Below are positions 43,886 to 54,200 of a stretch of DNA of 64,000 nt, piece by piece (position 1 is the stretch's first letter; every line of letters starts with the position of its first letter). The stretch comes from Deltaproteobacteria bacterium (lineage in GTDB: Bacteria > Myxococcota_A > Polyangia > HGW-17 > JAJRWW01), in assembly GCA_029938605.1 (NCBI GenBank), contig JAOZUO010000001.1:57932-121931 (forward strand), read 5' to 3'. The translations under genes and the position numbers were made by a program. The notes below the pieces were generated by a model. The model was given only the letters and a program-made list of their open reading frames with translations, had not been told where the DNA came from and ran no database searches.

Positions 43886-46800
43886 CTAGGGGGTCACCGT
43901 GAGAGCGCCCGCCTGCCCGGGGCTGTATTCCTCGCGGGCGTGAGCGCCATCCAGATCGCAGTAGAGCCATGACACGCCGCCATCGCGGGAGAAACGGAAG
44001 GCGTAGTCGTAGACGCCGGCCTGCGGCACGGTGAGCTCTGCCATGTACTCGTCGTCGTTCCCATAGCTCATGTTGTACTTCGCCCAGGACCAACGCCACG
44101 AAGAATCAAACCAGGGCTCGGTGCCCACGTCCCCGTAGCCCACCTCAGCGATGATGTTGACGCCCTGCCAGTCTCCGGGCGTAAGATCGGCCTGGTAGAC
44201 GCGGCCGAAGATCGGCTCCGAGGCGACCTGCGCCGACGTGTTGGTGGAGAGCGGATACTGGAGTGAGCACCAGTCGATGAGGCCATCTTCGCCTCCCGGG
44301 AGACGCCCCTGGAACCGGTGCACGGTTCCGGTGCTGTCCACAGCCATCATATGATCACGGGATGAGCCGTGGATGTACTGTAGAGAGCTCGTGGTGTGGG
44401 ATTCCATGAGGGACCAGGCCTCCCCATCCCACCAGATGATGGCGCCTCCGCTGCCCGCCGCGAAGACCTCCCCGGTGGAAGTAGCCCAAGCGTCGACCAG
44501 GCTTTCGGGTGTGGGCGAGATCATCTTCGTCCAGCTCGCACCGTCCCAGTGCACGATCGTGCCGGACCGGCCGAAGACCCACACATCATCAGGACCGGTT
44601 CCAGTGATGGCCTCGATATACTTTCCTTCAAAGGGCTCGGTGATCATGGTCCACTGGCTGCCGTCCCAGTGCCCCAGGCGACCGTACCAACCCCCGGTGT
44701 AGATATCGTCGGGACCACTGGCCCACACCGCCCAGAGGTAGGTGGGGCTGCCCGATCCCTTGTAGAGCAAGCTGAAGAGGTTCCAGTCGTGCCAGGAAGA
44801 GCCGTTCCAATACCACACGTGGGACCCGCCACCGGCGAGGTACACCTCGGAATCGGACCGCGCGAAGACATCCCGGATGTCTCCCGACACGCTGGAGACA
44901 ACGGACCAGCTCGCGCCATCGTAGTGCAGCAGGCTACCCACATCGCTGGCGTTTGCCGCCGCGTAGATGCTCGTCGGGGAGACCCCGGACATGGCGTAGA
45001 CGTGTTTGATGGTGGGCGAGGTCATGGTACTCCAGCTCGTGCCGTTCCAGCGGTAGAGGCCGCCGTTGTTCCCGCCGGCATGGGCTTCGCTATCCGAGGT
45101 CACCCAGACCGACTTCAAGGCCTCCGGGTACTGGGTGTCGACCTGCCAGCCCGATCCCTCTCCGCCGTAGTGCAGGATCTTGCCACCGCCACCGACAGCG
45201 TAGGCGTTGGACGGAGAGGCCCCCCAGATCCCCAGCAATGTAACACCTGTGGGATTGACGAAGGACCAATCGCTGCCGTTGTAGTTAAAAGTACGACCGT
45301 ACCGCCCCACGACAGTCACGTCAGCGGGCGTGGCACCCCACACTCCATAAGAGACCATGAAGGAGGCCAGAGACTTCGCCCGGGTCCACGAGGTTCCATC
45401 CCAGTGAAGGATGTTCTCATCCCCGCCCACGGCCCAGACGTCGTTCGGCCCGAAGCCCCAGAGGCCCCAAAGATCCTTGTACGCGGCCGGCATGGATTCG
45501 CCTACGCTCATGATCGTCCAGGTGGAGTCAGCGTAACGCAAAATGGTTTGGTTATCCCCGGCGGCAAAGACGTCGTCGCCCGATGAGCCCCACACGGCGC
45601 GTAACACCGTGGTGGTAGGCGACGTCATGGCCGTCCAGGCCGAGCCGTCCCAATGCAGGATTGTACCACCGACGCCCACGGCGAAGACGTTGTCGGGGGC
45701 TGCCGCCCAGACGTCAAAGAGCTCTTCGGCGGTCCCGGAGACCATGGGACTCCAGCTTTGTCCGTCATAGCGTAAAATCGTCCCCGCGGCGCCCGACACG
45801 AAAACATCCTCCGGGCCGGTACCGTGAATCGCTCTCAGGCTCTCGGTCGTATTGGACACCATGGCGGTCCAGGCGGTGCCGCCGTGATTGTGCAGGATCG
45901 TACCGTCGGCACCGACCGCGAAGATGCTCGTGGCCGAGACCCCCCAAACGTCCCAGAGACTCGATGTGGTCCCTGAAAAGCGGTTCTGCCAGCCCGGCGA
46001 GTAACAGCCGGAAAACAGGCGCCGGCAGTCCTGGCTACAGGCCAGGCGACCGGCCTCATAGCCGGGGAAATCGATGCACAGCACGCCCTGAATGTCTGCG
46101 CCGTCGCACTCTTCGGTACCGTTGACCAGACCATCGCCGCAGTACCCGGAGCAGCCTGCGGTGTCGACGGTGCCACACTGACCCGAGCAGGTGAGCGCAC
46201 CCGTGTAAAAGCCGTAGGTCGCGCAAGAGAGCCCACCGAAGTCCTGGTGGTCACAGGCCTCGGAGCCGTTCATTACGCCGTCACCGCAGGAACCGTCGCA
46301 CTGACCCAGGTTGAAGCGACAGTTGGACTGGCAGGTCAACGTACCGCCGTAGTACCCCTCCGTGGTGCAATCTCCGCCGTCCAGCTCCGAACCATCGCAC
46401 TCCTCCTCGCCGTTTACTATCCCGTCGCCACAATACCCACCGCACGCGCTGAGATCGAAGCGACAGGTCGGCAGGCAAGAGAGCGTGCCGGGGTGGTAGC
46501 CCTGGGTTTCACAGGTCTCGGCGTCGAGCTCCGTGCCATCGCACTGCTCACCCCGCCCATCGTCCAGGATCCCGTCCCCGCACCCGGCCAACACGCACCC
46601 CGGCCGGCAGACGGCGTTGGGTGCGATGGAGATGGCGGCGCCCTCGTCGCACTCCTCACCGGCATCCACATGACTGTCCCCGCAGGTCTCCTCCGAACAG
46701 GTAGGACTGCAGCCATCTCCGGGAGCGAGGTTCCCGTCATCGCAGAGCTCCCCGAGATCCGGGTCCACCACGCCGTCGCCGCAGCGGGGGAGCTGGCAGG

Positions 46801-47269
46801 TCTCGCGGCAGGCGTCGGGCGTCACCGAGGAGTTGGCAGCGCCGTCGTCGCACGCCTCCATGTTGGAAGGATCGATCACCCCGTCCCCACAGCGGGGGAG
46901 GCGACAGGTCGGGCGGCAGGCGTCGGGCTGGTCCGAGGAGTTGGCAGCGCCCTCATCGCATTCCTCGGTGGAGTCAGCCACCCCGTCCCCACAAACACCC
47001 GGAATACAGACCTCCTGGTCGCAGTGGAATCCACCGATCTCATTGACCGTGCACAGGGCGCCGTCCGGCTCACCAATGCAGCTCACCAGCTGCAGGGGCT
47101 GGACACAGAGATCATGCTTCGAGTCGCATTCGAAGCTGGGCGGACAGACCTGCGCCCCACACGGCGTACTCTTGGAACCGACACAGCCGCCCGACACGAG
47201 GACAGTCAGCAAAATGCCGATGGAGCACACAGCTCCCACAACCACCGATAGCTTTGTCTGAAAAGACAT
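43886..47269 (-). CDS. Giant lipoprotein: Cys-rich stalk, 14-repeat propeller, aromatic-rich beta C-terminus
   Basis: This 1127-residue paralogue starts at ATG 47269 (GGAG five bases upstream; lipobox V-S-G-G-C; mature C-V-G-S-K-S-T-P-C-G). The Cys-rich stalk covers about residues 30-435. 14 propeller repeats cover about 440-990, with repeat 7 ending I-L-H-Y-G-G-E-G-S-G-W. The C-terminal 130 residues (W-C-S-L-Q-Y-P, N-D-D-E-Y-M-A-E-L-T-V, Y-D-Y-A-F-R-F-S-R-D-G-G, W-L-Y-C-D-L-D-G) form an aromatic beta-sandwich-like module I associate with Myxococcota secreted proteins; its function is unknown. The first 186 codons are almost identical to those of the gene just upstream. Confidence 0.92.
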   Translation of the reverse strand: MSFQTKLSVVVGAVCSIGILLTVLVSGGCVGSKSTPCGAQVCPPSFECDSKHDLCVQPLQLVSCIGEPDGALCTVNEIGGFHCDQEVCIPGVCGDGVADSTEECDEGAANSSDQPDACRPTCRLPRCGDGVIDPSNMEACDDGAANSSVTPDACRETCQLPRCGDGVVDPDLGELCDDGNLAPGDGCSPTCSEETCGDSHVDAGEECDEGAAISIAPNAVCRPGCVLAGCGDGILDDGRGEQCDGTELDAETCETQGYHPGTLSCLPTCRFDLSACGGYCGDGIVNGEEECDGSELDGGDCTTEGYYGGTLTCQSNCRFNLGQCDGSCGDGVMNGSEACDHQDFGGLSCATYGFYTGALTCSGQCGTVDTAGCSGYCGDGLVNGTEECDGADIQGVLCIDFPGYEAGRLACSQDCRRLFSGCYSPGWQNRFSGTTSSLWDVWGVSATSIFAVGADGTILHNHGGTAWTAMVSNTTESLRAIHGTGPEDVFVSGAAGTILRYDGQSWSPMVSGTAEELFDVWAAAPDNVFAVGVGGTILHWDGSAWTAMTSPTTTVLRAVWGSSGDDVFAAGDNQTILRYADSTWTIMSVGESMPAAYKDLWGLWGFGPNDVWAVGGDENILHWDGTSWTRAKSLASFMVSYGVWGATPADVTVVGRYGRTFNYNGSDWSFVNPTGVTLLGIWGASPSNAYAVGGGGKILHYGGEGSGWQVDTQYPEALKSVWVTSDSEAHAGGNNGGLYRWNGTSWSTMTSPTIKHVYAMSGVSPTSIYAAANASDVGSLLHYDGASWSVVSSVSGDIRDVFARSDSEVYLAGGGSHVWYWNGSSWHDWNLFSLLYKGSGSPTYLWAVWASGPDDIYTGGWYGRLGHWDGSQWTMITEPFEGKYIEAITGTGPDDVWVFGRSGTIVHWDGASWTKMISPTPESLVDAWATSTGEVFAAGSGGAIIWWDGEAWSLMESHTTSSLQYIHGSSRDHMMAVDSTGTVHRFQGRLPGGEDGLIDWCSLQYPLSTNTSAQVASEPIFGRVYQADLTPGDWQGVNIIAEVGYGDVGTEPWFDSSWRWSWAKYNMSYGNDDEYMAELTVPQAGVYDYAFRFSRDGGVSWLYCDLDGAHAREEYSPGQAGALTVTP
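46730..47219. repeat. 490-bp near-identical block, copy A
   Basis: This matches 50404-50893 with one substitution (G at 46756, A at 50430; Leu versus Phe). It ends sharply inside the signal-peptide codons at one end and inside a Cys-rich repeat at the other. Confidence 0.97.
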
Positions 47270-47340
47270 ATTCTCTCCAATTCCCATGATCCCGTCCTAT
47301 TCGGAAATACGACCAAGGCCAATCCCATGTGAATGAGTGT

Positions 47341-50300
47341 TCAGAAGCTGCACAGGTAGCCGACTTGCCAGGTACAGGGTGCATCTCCCCAGGACTTCAG
47401 GTAGCCGTGAATAACTCCGCAGTTCTCGCTTGTGCCACCGTTGGGGTCTGTCGATTTCCAGTTAAAGTAGCTCGCCACCGTTCCATCGGGCCACGACCAG
47501 ATGGATTCGTTGCCCTCGTCTGTCAGTCCCATCCAGAGCCATCCACAATTTACGCTATTGGCCACCTCTCCCACCAAGTCGTTGTCCGCTGCATCGAGGA
47601 TGGTGGCGAGGTGACCGCCGAGGCTGACGCAGTGGGCTTCGGCATCCGCCCGGGTGACGGTCTGGGGGAAGCCGGCCACGCAGAAATTCGTTGTTGCGTC
47701 GGCGCGGACCGACAGGGCGCCCGAGCCGCTGGCGCAGGTGTAGCTACAGCTCGGCTCGCAGCCATCGCCCGGGGTGGTGTTGCCGTCGTCACACTCCTCC
47801 CCGAGGTCCACGTCGAGGTACCCGTCCCCGCAAGCCCGGATCGTGCACACCCCGTCGGCACACAGTCCCTGACCACTGCCGCATGGACGGCCGGAGCATT
47901 GGGAGTCCTCGCAGTCCACCAGGCCGTCGCCGTCGTCGTCCACGCCCGAGTCGCAGCGCTCGCAGCCCACGCCCTGACAGTCGGGATCGTCGCAGTCCAC
48001 CAGGCCGTCACCGTCGTCGTCCACGCCGGACTGGCAGACCTCGTCCGGCCAGGCCGAGACGTAGCGCAAAAGCCAGGTCTGATCATCGGTTCCGGGGAGA
48101 CCCCCAAACAGCAGCGTCTGGCGTCGGGTGGGCTGGTGGGCCATGGCGTATTTGTAGCGCGGTCCGGGGCTATCAGTGGGCTGGAGTTCCTCCCACTCAG
48201 TACCACAAAGAGCCCAGGTGTCGCCGCCAACGCCGTTCGAATATAGGAGCCCGCCATAGAGCAGCCCACACCCACGATCCGAGTCCCAGGTCATCGACAT
48301 GTACAGTCGTGCGTCAGGGTGGATGGCCGGCTGGAGCTGAGTCCAATTATTGCCGTCCCAGCTCCAGGTGTCCGCGTTGGCGAAGGTCCGAAAGCCACCG
48401 AACAGCAGCGTACGCAACCCGTCGGGGTCATAGACCGCGGCGTGGAAGCGGGTGTTATTCGGCGAGACCGTTGGGCTTCGCAAGCTCCAGACTGATCCAT
48501 TGAGTTCGTAGGTCAACAGCGTTGGACCCCAGGAGCCGATTCCCTCGAGGGTGGTTAGCACCGCTCGGTGACGCTGGGAATCGTAGACCATCGGACCGTA
48601 GAAAACGGCCGGCGGCTGGGGTAACGCGGTGCGCTTCACCCAGGTAGACCCATCGAACTCCCAGACGTCGCGCTGGAAGGAGCTGCTCAACGAGCCGCCG
48701 AAGAGCAGGGTGCGCTGCTGGTCGCTGTCGTAGGCCGTGGCAACAGCGCTCCGGGGACCGGGGCTCCCCGGCGTCTGCACCTGCGACCAGCGCTGCCCGT
48801 CGAACTCCCAGGTGTCGCCCAGGTCGCCCTGAGCGTCTGTCCCTCCGTAGAGCACGATCCGGTCCCGGAGACTGTCGTAGCTCGCCGAGGCGTCCCAGCG
48901 AGCGGAGGGGTGGGTGGCGTACCGGCGGGTCCAGGTGGCGCCGTCGAACACCCAGGAGTCGTCCACCACGCCCTCTGAGCCACGTCCGCCGAAGAGCACC
49001 ACCCCGCCCGCCGCGGCGGACCAGGCTGCGCCGTGAGCGTAAAGCGCCGGGGGGGACGCGACCGCAGACACGGGCGTCCAAGCGGTGCCGTAATACTCCC
49101 AGGTGTCCTCATAAGCATCGTAGCCGTAGTTGCCGCCAAAAAGAACCATCCGCTGCCGGGTCACGTCGTAGGCCATGGCCACTTGCCCCCGAGCTAGCGG
49201 CCTGGTGACTAGGTCTGTTCGGTGCGTCCAGGTGGTGCCGTTCCACTCCCAGGTCTCGTTCCAGCGTGTCCAGCTACTGTTCGACATACCCCCGAAGTAC
49301 ACCACCACCTGCCGTTGGCTGTCGTAGGCCATGGTGGCATCCATGCGTCTGGGCACAGAGGTCGCCGGTGCGCGCTTCACCCAGTCGATACCGTCGTAGG
49401 TCCAGGTGTCCTGCATGCTGCCGTAGTTACAGTCGTCCTCGCCGCCGAAGAGCACCATCTCCTGTCGGGCGCCATCGTAGGCCATGGCGCTCTTGGACCG
49501 GGAAGACGGCGAGTGCGCGGTTTGTATCGGCCGCCAATCGGCGCCGTCGTACTCCCAGGTGTCGTTCAGGTGGTTGGTGGAGCCCGCACCTCCGAAAAGC
49601 ACGACCACGCCCCGCTCCGCGTCGTAAGCCATCACGTGGCTGGCGCGAGCCGGAGGTCGGTGGGCCGTTTTGATTCGGCGCCAGCCCTCACCATCCAGCT
49701 CCCAGGTGTCATCCAGGGGGCCACCGGATCCAACGCCGCCAAAGAGCACAACCCGGTCCCGCGCCACGTCGTAGGCCATGCCCGGATGCTCCCGGCGTTG
49801 CAGCGGGTCTTTCCAGCGCTGCCAGGTCAGCGCCTCCGCGGTGCAGCCGCTGGAGCAGCCGTCGTGGCTGCGCAGGTTTCCGTCGTCGCACTCCTCCCCC
49901 GCCGCGCCGTCCACCACGCCGTTGCCGCAGGACTCCACGGAGAGACAGTCCGACGAGCAACCGTTGCCGGAGATTCGATCGCCGTCGTCGCAGGCCTCAC
50001 CGGCGTCGATCACGCCGTCGCCGCAGCCCGGGACCCGGCAGGTGGTGCGGCAGGTATTGGGCGTTGTATCCGAGTTGAGCAGGCCGTCGTCGCACTGCTC
50101 CCCCGGATCGGGGAAGCCGTTGCCGCACTCCTCCTCCTGGCAGGTCGGACCGCAGTTGTCGCCGGCCGCCACGTTGCCGTCGTCGCACTCCTCACCCGCA
50201 TCGATGACGCCGTTTCCGCAGTAGATCGGTTGGCACAGATCGCTGCACTCACCGTCCTGGGCACCGTTCTCTGCCGAGCACCCTGTGGCCGGGTTGGCCG

Positions 50301-50943
50301 CGTCAGTGCCGCAGTCACAGCCCTCGCCCGCGGCGGGCTCCACGATGCCGTTGCCACACAGCTCGACGTGACACAGGACGCCGCAGCCGTCTCCGCCAAT
50401 GTGGTTCCCGTCATCGCAGAGCTCCCCGAAATCCGGGTCCACCACGCCGTCGCCGCAGCGGGGGAGCTGGCAGGTCTCGCGGCAGGCGTCGGGCGTCACC
50501 GAGGAGTTGGCAGCGCCGTCGTCGCACGCCTCCATGTTGGAAGGATCGATCACCCCGTCCCCACAGCGGGGGAGGCGACAGGTCGGGCGGCAGGCGTCGG
50601 GCTGGTCCGAGGAGTTGGCAGCGCCCTCATCGCATTCCTCGGTGGAGTCAGCCACCCCGTCCCCACAAACACCCGGAATACAGACCTCCTGGTCGCAGTG
50701 GAATCCACCGATCTCATTGACCGTGCACAGGGCGCCGTCCGGCTCACCAATGCAGCTCACCAGCTGCAGGGGCTGGACACAGAGATCATGCTTCGAGTCG
50801 CATTCGAAGCTGGGCGGACAGACCTGCGCCCCACACGGCGTACTCTTGGAACCGACACAGCCGCCCGACACGAGGACAGTCAGCAAAATGCCGCTGAAAC
50901 GCATGGCTCCCACAAGTCCCGATGACTTTGTCTGAAAAGACAT
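47341..50943 (-). CDS. Giant lipoprotein: Cys-rich stalk, 12 kelch repeats, C-type lectin domain
   Basis: This 1200-residue paralogue starts at ATG 50943 with the same leader and lipobox as the gene at 43886-47269. Residues of about 30-380 are DUF4215-like repeats (C-D-D-G-N-x-x-x-G-D-G-C). Residues of about 385-965 hold 12 kelch repeats, M-A-Y-D-x-x-R-x-x-V-V-L-F-G-G and D-T-W-E-x-D-G. A second Cys-rich segment follows. The last 120 residues are a C-type lectin domain: W-M-G-L-T-D-E-G, W-S-W-P-D-G-T, a D-P-N where E-P-N or Q-P-D normally contacts Ca2+, and C-x-Y-L-C-S-F at the end. Adhesion to a glycan is likely. Confidence 0.92.
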   Translation of the reverse strand: MSFQTKSSGLVGAMRFSGILLTVLVSGGCVGSKSTPCGAQVCPPSFECDSKHDLCVQPLQLVSCIGEPDGALCTVNEIGGFHCDQEVCIPGVCGDGVADSTEECDEGAANSSDQPDACRPTCRLPRCGDGVIDPSNMEACDDGAANSSVTPDACRETCQLPRCGDGVVDPDFGELCDDGNHIGGDGCGVLCHVELCGNGIVEPAAGEGCDCGTDAANPATGCSAENGAQDGECSDLCQPIYCGNGVIDAGEECDDGNVAAGDNCGPTCQEEECGNGFPDPGEQCDDGLLNSDTTPNTCRTTCRVPGCGDGVIDAGEACDDGDRISGNGCSSDCLSVESCGNGVVDGAAGEECDDGNLRSHDGCSSGCTAEALTWQRWKDPLQRREHPGMAYDVARDRVVLFGGVGSGGPLDDTWELDGEGWRRIKTAHRPPARASHVMAYDAERGVVVLFGGAGSTNHLNDTWEYDGADWRPIQTAHSPSSRSKSAMAYDGARQEMVLFGGEDDCNYGSMQDTWTYDGIDWVKRAPATSVPRRMDATMAYDSQRQVVVYFGGMSNSSWTRWNETWEWNGTTWTHRTDLVTRPLARGQVAMAYDVTRQRMVLFGGNYGYDAYEDTWEYYGTAWTPVSAVASPPALYAHGAAWSAAAGGVVLFGGRGSEGVVDDSWVFDGATWTRRYATHPSARWDASASYDSLRDRIVLYGGTDAQGDLGDTWEFDGQRWSQVQTPGSPGPRSAVATAYDSDQQRTLLFGGSLSSSFQRDVWEFDGSTWVKRTALPQPPAVFYGPMVYDSQRHRAVLTTLEGIGSWGPTLLTYELNGSVWSLRSPTVSPNNTRFHAAVYDPDGLRTLLFGGFRTFANADTWSWDGNNWTQLQPAIHPDARLYMSMTWDSDRGCGLLYGGLLYSNGVGGDTWALCGTEWEELQPTDSPGPRYKYAMAHQPTRRQTLLFGGLPGTDDQTWLLRYVSAWPDEVCQSGVDDDGDGLVDCDDPDCQGVGCERCDSGVDDDGDGLVDCEDSQCSGRPCGSGQGLCADGVCTIRACGDGYLDVDLGEECDDGNTTPGDGCEPSCSYTCASGSGALSVRADATTNFCVAGFPQTVTRADAEAHCVSLGGHLATILDAADNDLVGEVANSVNCGWLWMGLTDEGNESIWSWPDGTVASYFNWKSTDPNGGTSENCGVIHGYLKSWGDAPCTWQVGYLCSF
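50404..50893. repeat. 490-bp near-identical block, copy B
   Basis: Partner of 46730-47219. A further 41-bp identity covers the start codon and ribosome-binding site (50926-50966 versus 47252-47292). The 32 bp between the two identical stretches, in the signal peptide, differ at about a third of positions. Confidence 0.97.
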
Positions 50944-51255
50944 ATTCTCTCCAATTCCCATGATCCACTACAGCGCAATTCTCTGGTCGAAAACAGACAA
51001 TACAGCGTCTGCAGACAAAAATCATCGGGAGTCTGTCGTTCAGGCGGGCGCTCCCTCTCAAAACAGAGAAACGCGCCAGAAAAAGCAAAAACGTCCTGTA
51101 ACTCCTGTAACCCGCGCTACCGAAACCACCTGAATTCGTTGACCTTGTACCATGCTTCCCCTACTCTTGCGGACATTGGTGGCTCCAGGGGACGACTCCT
51201 ATATTTCAGCCGCTACTTCGTCAGCCAAAGAACATTTCCTGCGGAGGCGTACGTT
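50944..51255. other. Divergent intergenic region between two giant lipoprotein genes
   Basis: These 312 bp separate oppositely oriented paralogues. They hold the shared leader near 50944-50966 and a sigma-70-like site at 51139. No gene was seen. Confidence 0.6.
51139..51167 (+). promoter_or_regulatory. Candidate sigma-70 promoter
   Basis: TTGACC-N17-TACTCT lies about 90 bp before ATG 51256. Confidence 0.35.
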
Positions 51256-54200
51256 ATGTGCCCGACAGCTAGGCCAGTGATCCTGATCCCATGGGGACTC
51301 GGCAAAATTCTCGTTTGTGCCCTCGTTGGCGCGACCCTGGCGGGGGGCTGTGTGGGGTCGGAGAGCACACCCTGCGGCCAAGAGGTGTGTCCCAAAGGAT
51401 GGGCCTGCCACGAGTTCAGTGACCGCCAGACCTGCGTCCTTCCATGGCAGCTCACCGCCTGCGCCGAAGGTTCCCTCGTCGATGGAGATCAGTGCGACAA
51501 CGAGGACAACGTGGGCTATCAGTGCGTGGAGGGTGTCTGTGTCCGTGGTGCCTGTGGAGACGGGGTGGCTGATTCCACCGAGGAGTGCGACGACGGCGTG
51601 CAGAACTCCACCACCGAGCCCGACGCCTGTCGGCCTTCCTGTCGGCTGCCCCGGTGCGGAGACGGCGTGGTGGACCCCTCAAATGGCGAATTCTGCGACG
51701 CGGGCGATGACAACTCCGACGAGGCAGACAGGGCCTGTCGCCCCAACTGCGAACCCCAGCGCTGCGGGGACGGCATCCTCGATACGGAGAGCGGTGAGAT
51801 CTGTGACGACGGAAACTCCCTGCCCGGGGACGGCTGCTCGGCCATCTGTCTGCTGGAGTCCTGCGGCAACGGCGTCATCGACGCGGGCGAGCAGTGTGAC
51901 GACGGAAACGCGGCTGACGGTGACGAGTGCCAGCACACGTGCCTCCTGCCGCGCTGTGGGGACAACATCCTGGATGAGGGCGCTCCCTACTACGAAATCT
52001 GCGACTCGGGCGGTGACAACTCCGACGCACCCGATGCGGCCTGTCGTCCCAACTGCTCGCCCCGGCGCTGCGGTGATCACATCCTCGACTCAGGTCATGG
52101 CGAGCAGTGTGATGACGGCAACATCGCGCCGGGGGACGGGTGCTCGACGACCTGCCTGCTCGAGTCCTGTGGCAACGGCGTCGTGGATGCGACCGAGCAG
52201 TGCGACGACGGGAACAACACCTCGGGCGATGGGTGCCAGGCCGACTGCGCCTTCCCGCGGTGCGGCGACGGCGTCGTGGATCTCCTGAGCGGAGAAGAGT
52301 GCGACGGCGCTTCGGTGATCGCCAGCGTGACCTGTCAGGATCTCGGTTTCTACTTCGGCACGCCCACCTGCGACTCCCTGTGCCACATCAGCGCGACGAC
52401 CTGCTCGGGCCGCTGCGGAGACGACACGGTGGATCTGGGCGAGGGAGAGACCTGCGACGGCTCCGATTTCGGCGGCCTTGGCTGCCTGGACTACGGGTAC
52501 TATGGGGGAACGATTTCGTGCCAGAGCAACTGTCAGGTGGCCCTGGGCCAGTGCAATGGGCGCTGCGGGGACGGCTTCGTGAACGGCGGGGAGGTCTGCG
52601 ACGGCGTGGACTTCAACGGCGTGTCCTGCGCGGACTACGGCTACTACACCGGATCCCTGGCGTGCGCGAGCGACTGCCAGACCATCACCCCGAGCTGCGA
52701 GGAGACCTGCGGCGACGGAGAGATCAATGGCCTGGAGGAGTGCGACAGCGACGACGTGGACCAGACCTATTGTATGGACCTCGCCGGATTCGCCGCGGGA
52801 CGCCTGAACTGCAACCAGAACTGCGAGCGAAAGCTGGACTACTGCTTCGCGCCGGGATGGCGCTCACGGCTCACCGAGGCGTCGGGCACCTTGCTGGGCC
52901 TGTGGGGGAGCGCTTCGGACAACATCTATGCGGTGGGCGTCGACGGGGAGATCCTCCGAAACCAGGGGGGAGCCGGCTGGCGCCTGCAACCATCGGGGGT
53001 GATCGAGGATCTGCGTGGGATCTGGGGCAGCGCGGACGATGACATCTACGTGGTGGGGGAGTCCGGAACGATCCTCCACTTCGACGGATCCGGGTGGCTG
53101 CCTATGGTCTCACCCGTGACGACCCTGCTACGTGGGATCTGGGGAGCCTCGCCCACCGACATCTGGGCCGTGGGAGACGGCGGCGTCGTGCTCCACTACA
53201 ACGGGCTAGTCTGGGAGGTGGAACCTCTCGGGCTCACCCAGGACATCCGGGCCATCTGGGGCTCCGCCGCGGACAACGTGTTCATCGTGGGCTCCTCGGG
53301 GCTGGTCCGCCGGTTCAACGGCACCACCTGGGAGGTCATGGACGACCAGTCCGGGGTTCTATTCGAAGATGTACATGGCCTGGACGCGCAGCACGTCTGG
53401 GTGGTGGGCGGCCTCCTGTCGGGGGACTGGTACGATCACGTCCGCTTCTATGACGGATCGAGCTGGACAACCCAGCTCACCAAGGGAACGGGTGCCGGCC
53501 GGTGGGCCTCTCTGAGGACGGTGTGGGCGATCTCGCCGACCCTGGTCTTCGCGGCAGGTGTAAATGGCAGCAAGAATGGATCCTACTGGCGGTTCGATGG
53601 AACCACCTGGGCGGGGGAACCCGGGGTCTCCACGATCATCTCCTACGACATGTGGGGACTCCCAACCTCCAAGCTCTACACCGTGGGCGAGCAGGGCACG
53701 GTCCTGCAGTACGGTGGAGACGGCGCCGGGTGGGTGGAAAAGGACCTGCCTGGGACCAGTTGTGTCGACGTGCTGATGCTCTCGGAGACCAACGCCGTGG
53801 CCGCGTGCGGCGCCACCTTACAGCGGTGGGATGGCACGGGGTGGACCCTAGAGATGACCGTGACGGGCTCATTTATATCGCTCTGGGCGAGCTCCCCCTC
53901 CAACATCTACGCCTTGTCAAACGAAGGCGGATCAAAGCTGTACCGATACAACGGCGTGAGCTGGAGCCTGGTTCCCGGCGTCCCCAGTCTGTCCTCGCCC
54001 AAGGATATCTTCGGGCTGCCCACCGGCGAACTCTACCTGAAGGGAGACTACGAGCACTGGGCCGTGTTCAACGGCACCTCCTGGACCACCCGGTACAACT
54101 GGACCTCTGACTGCTGGATTGGAAACAGCGTCTGGGGCACCTCCCCCTCGGACCTGTGGGTCGTCGGCCGTCGATGTATCAGCCACTACGACGGCACGAG

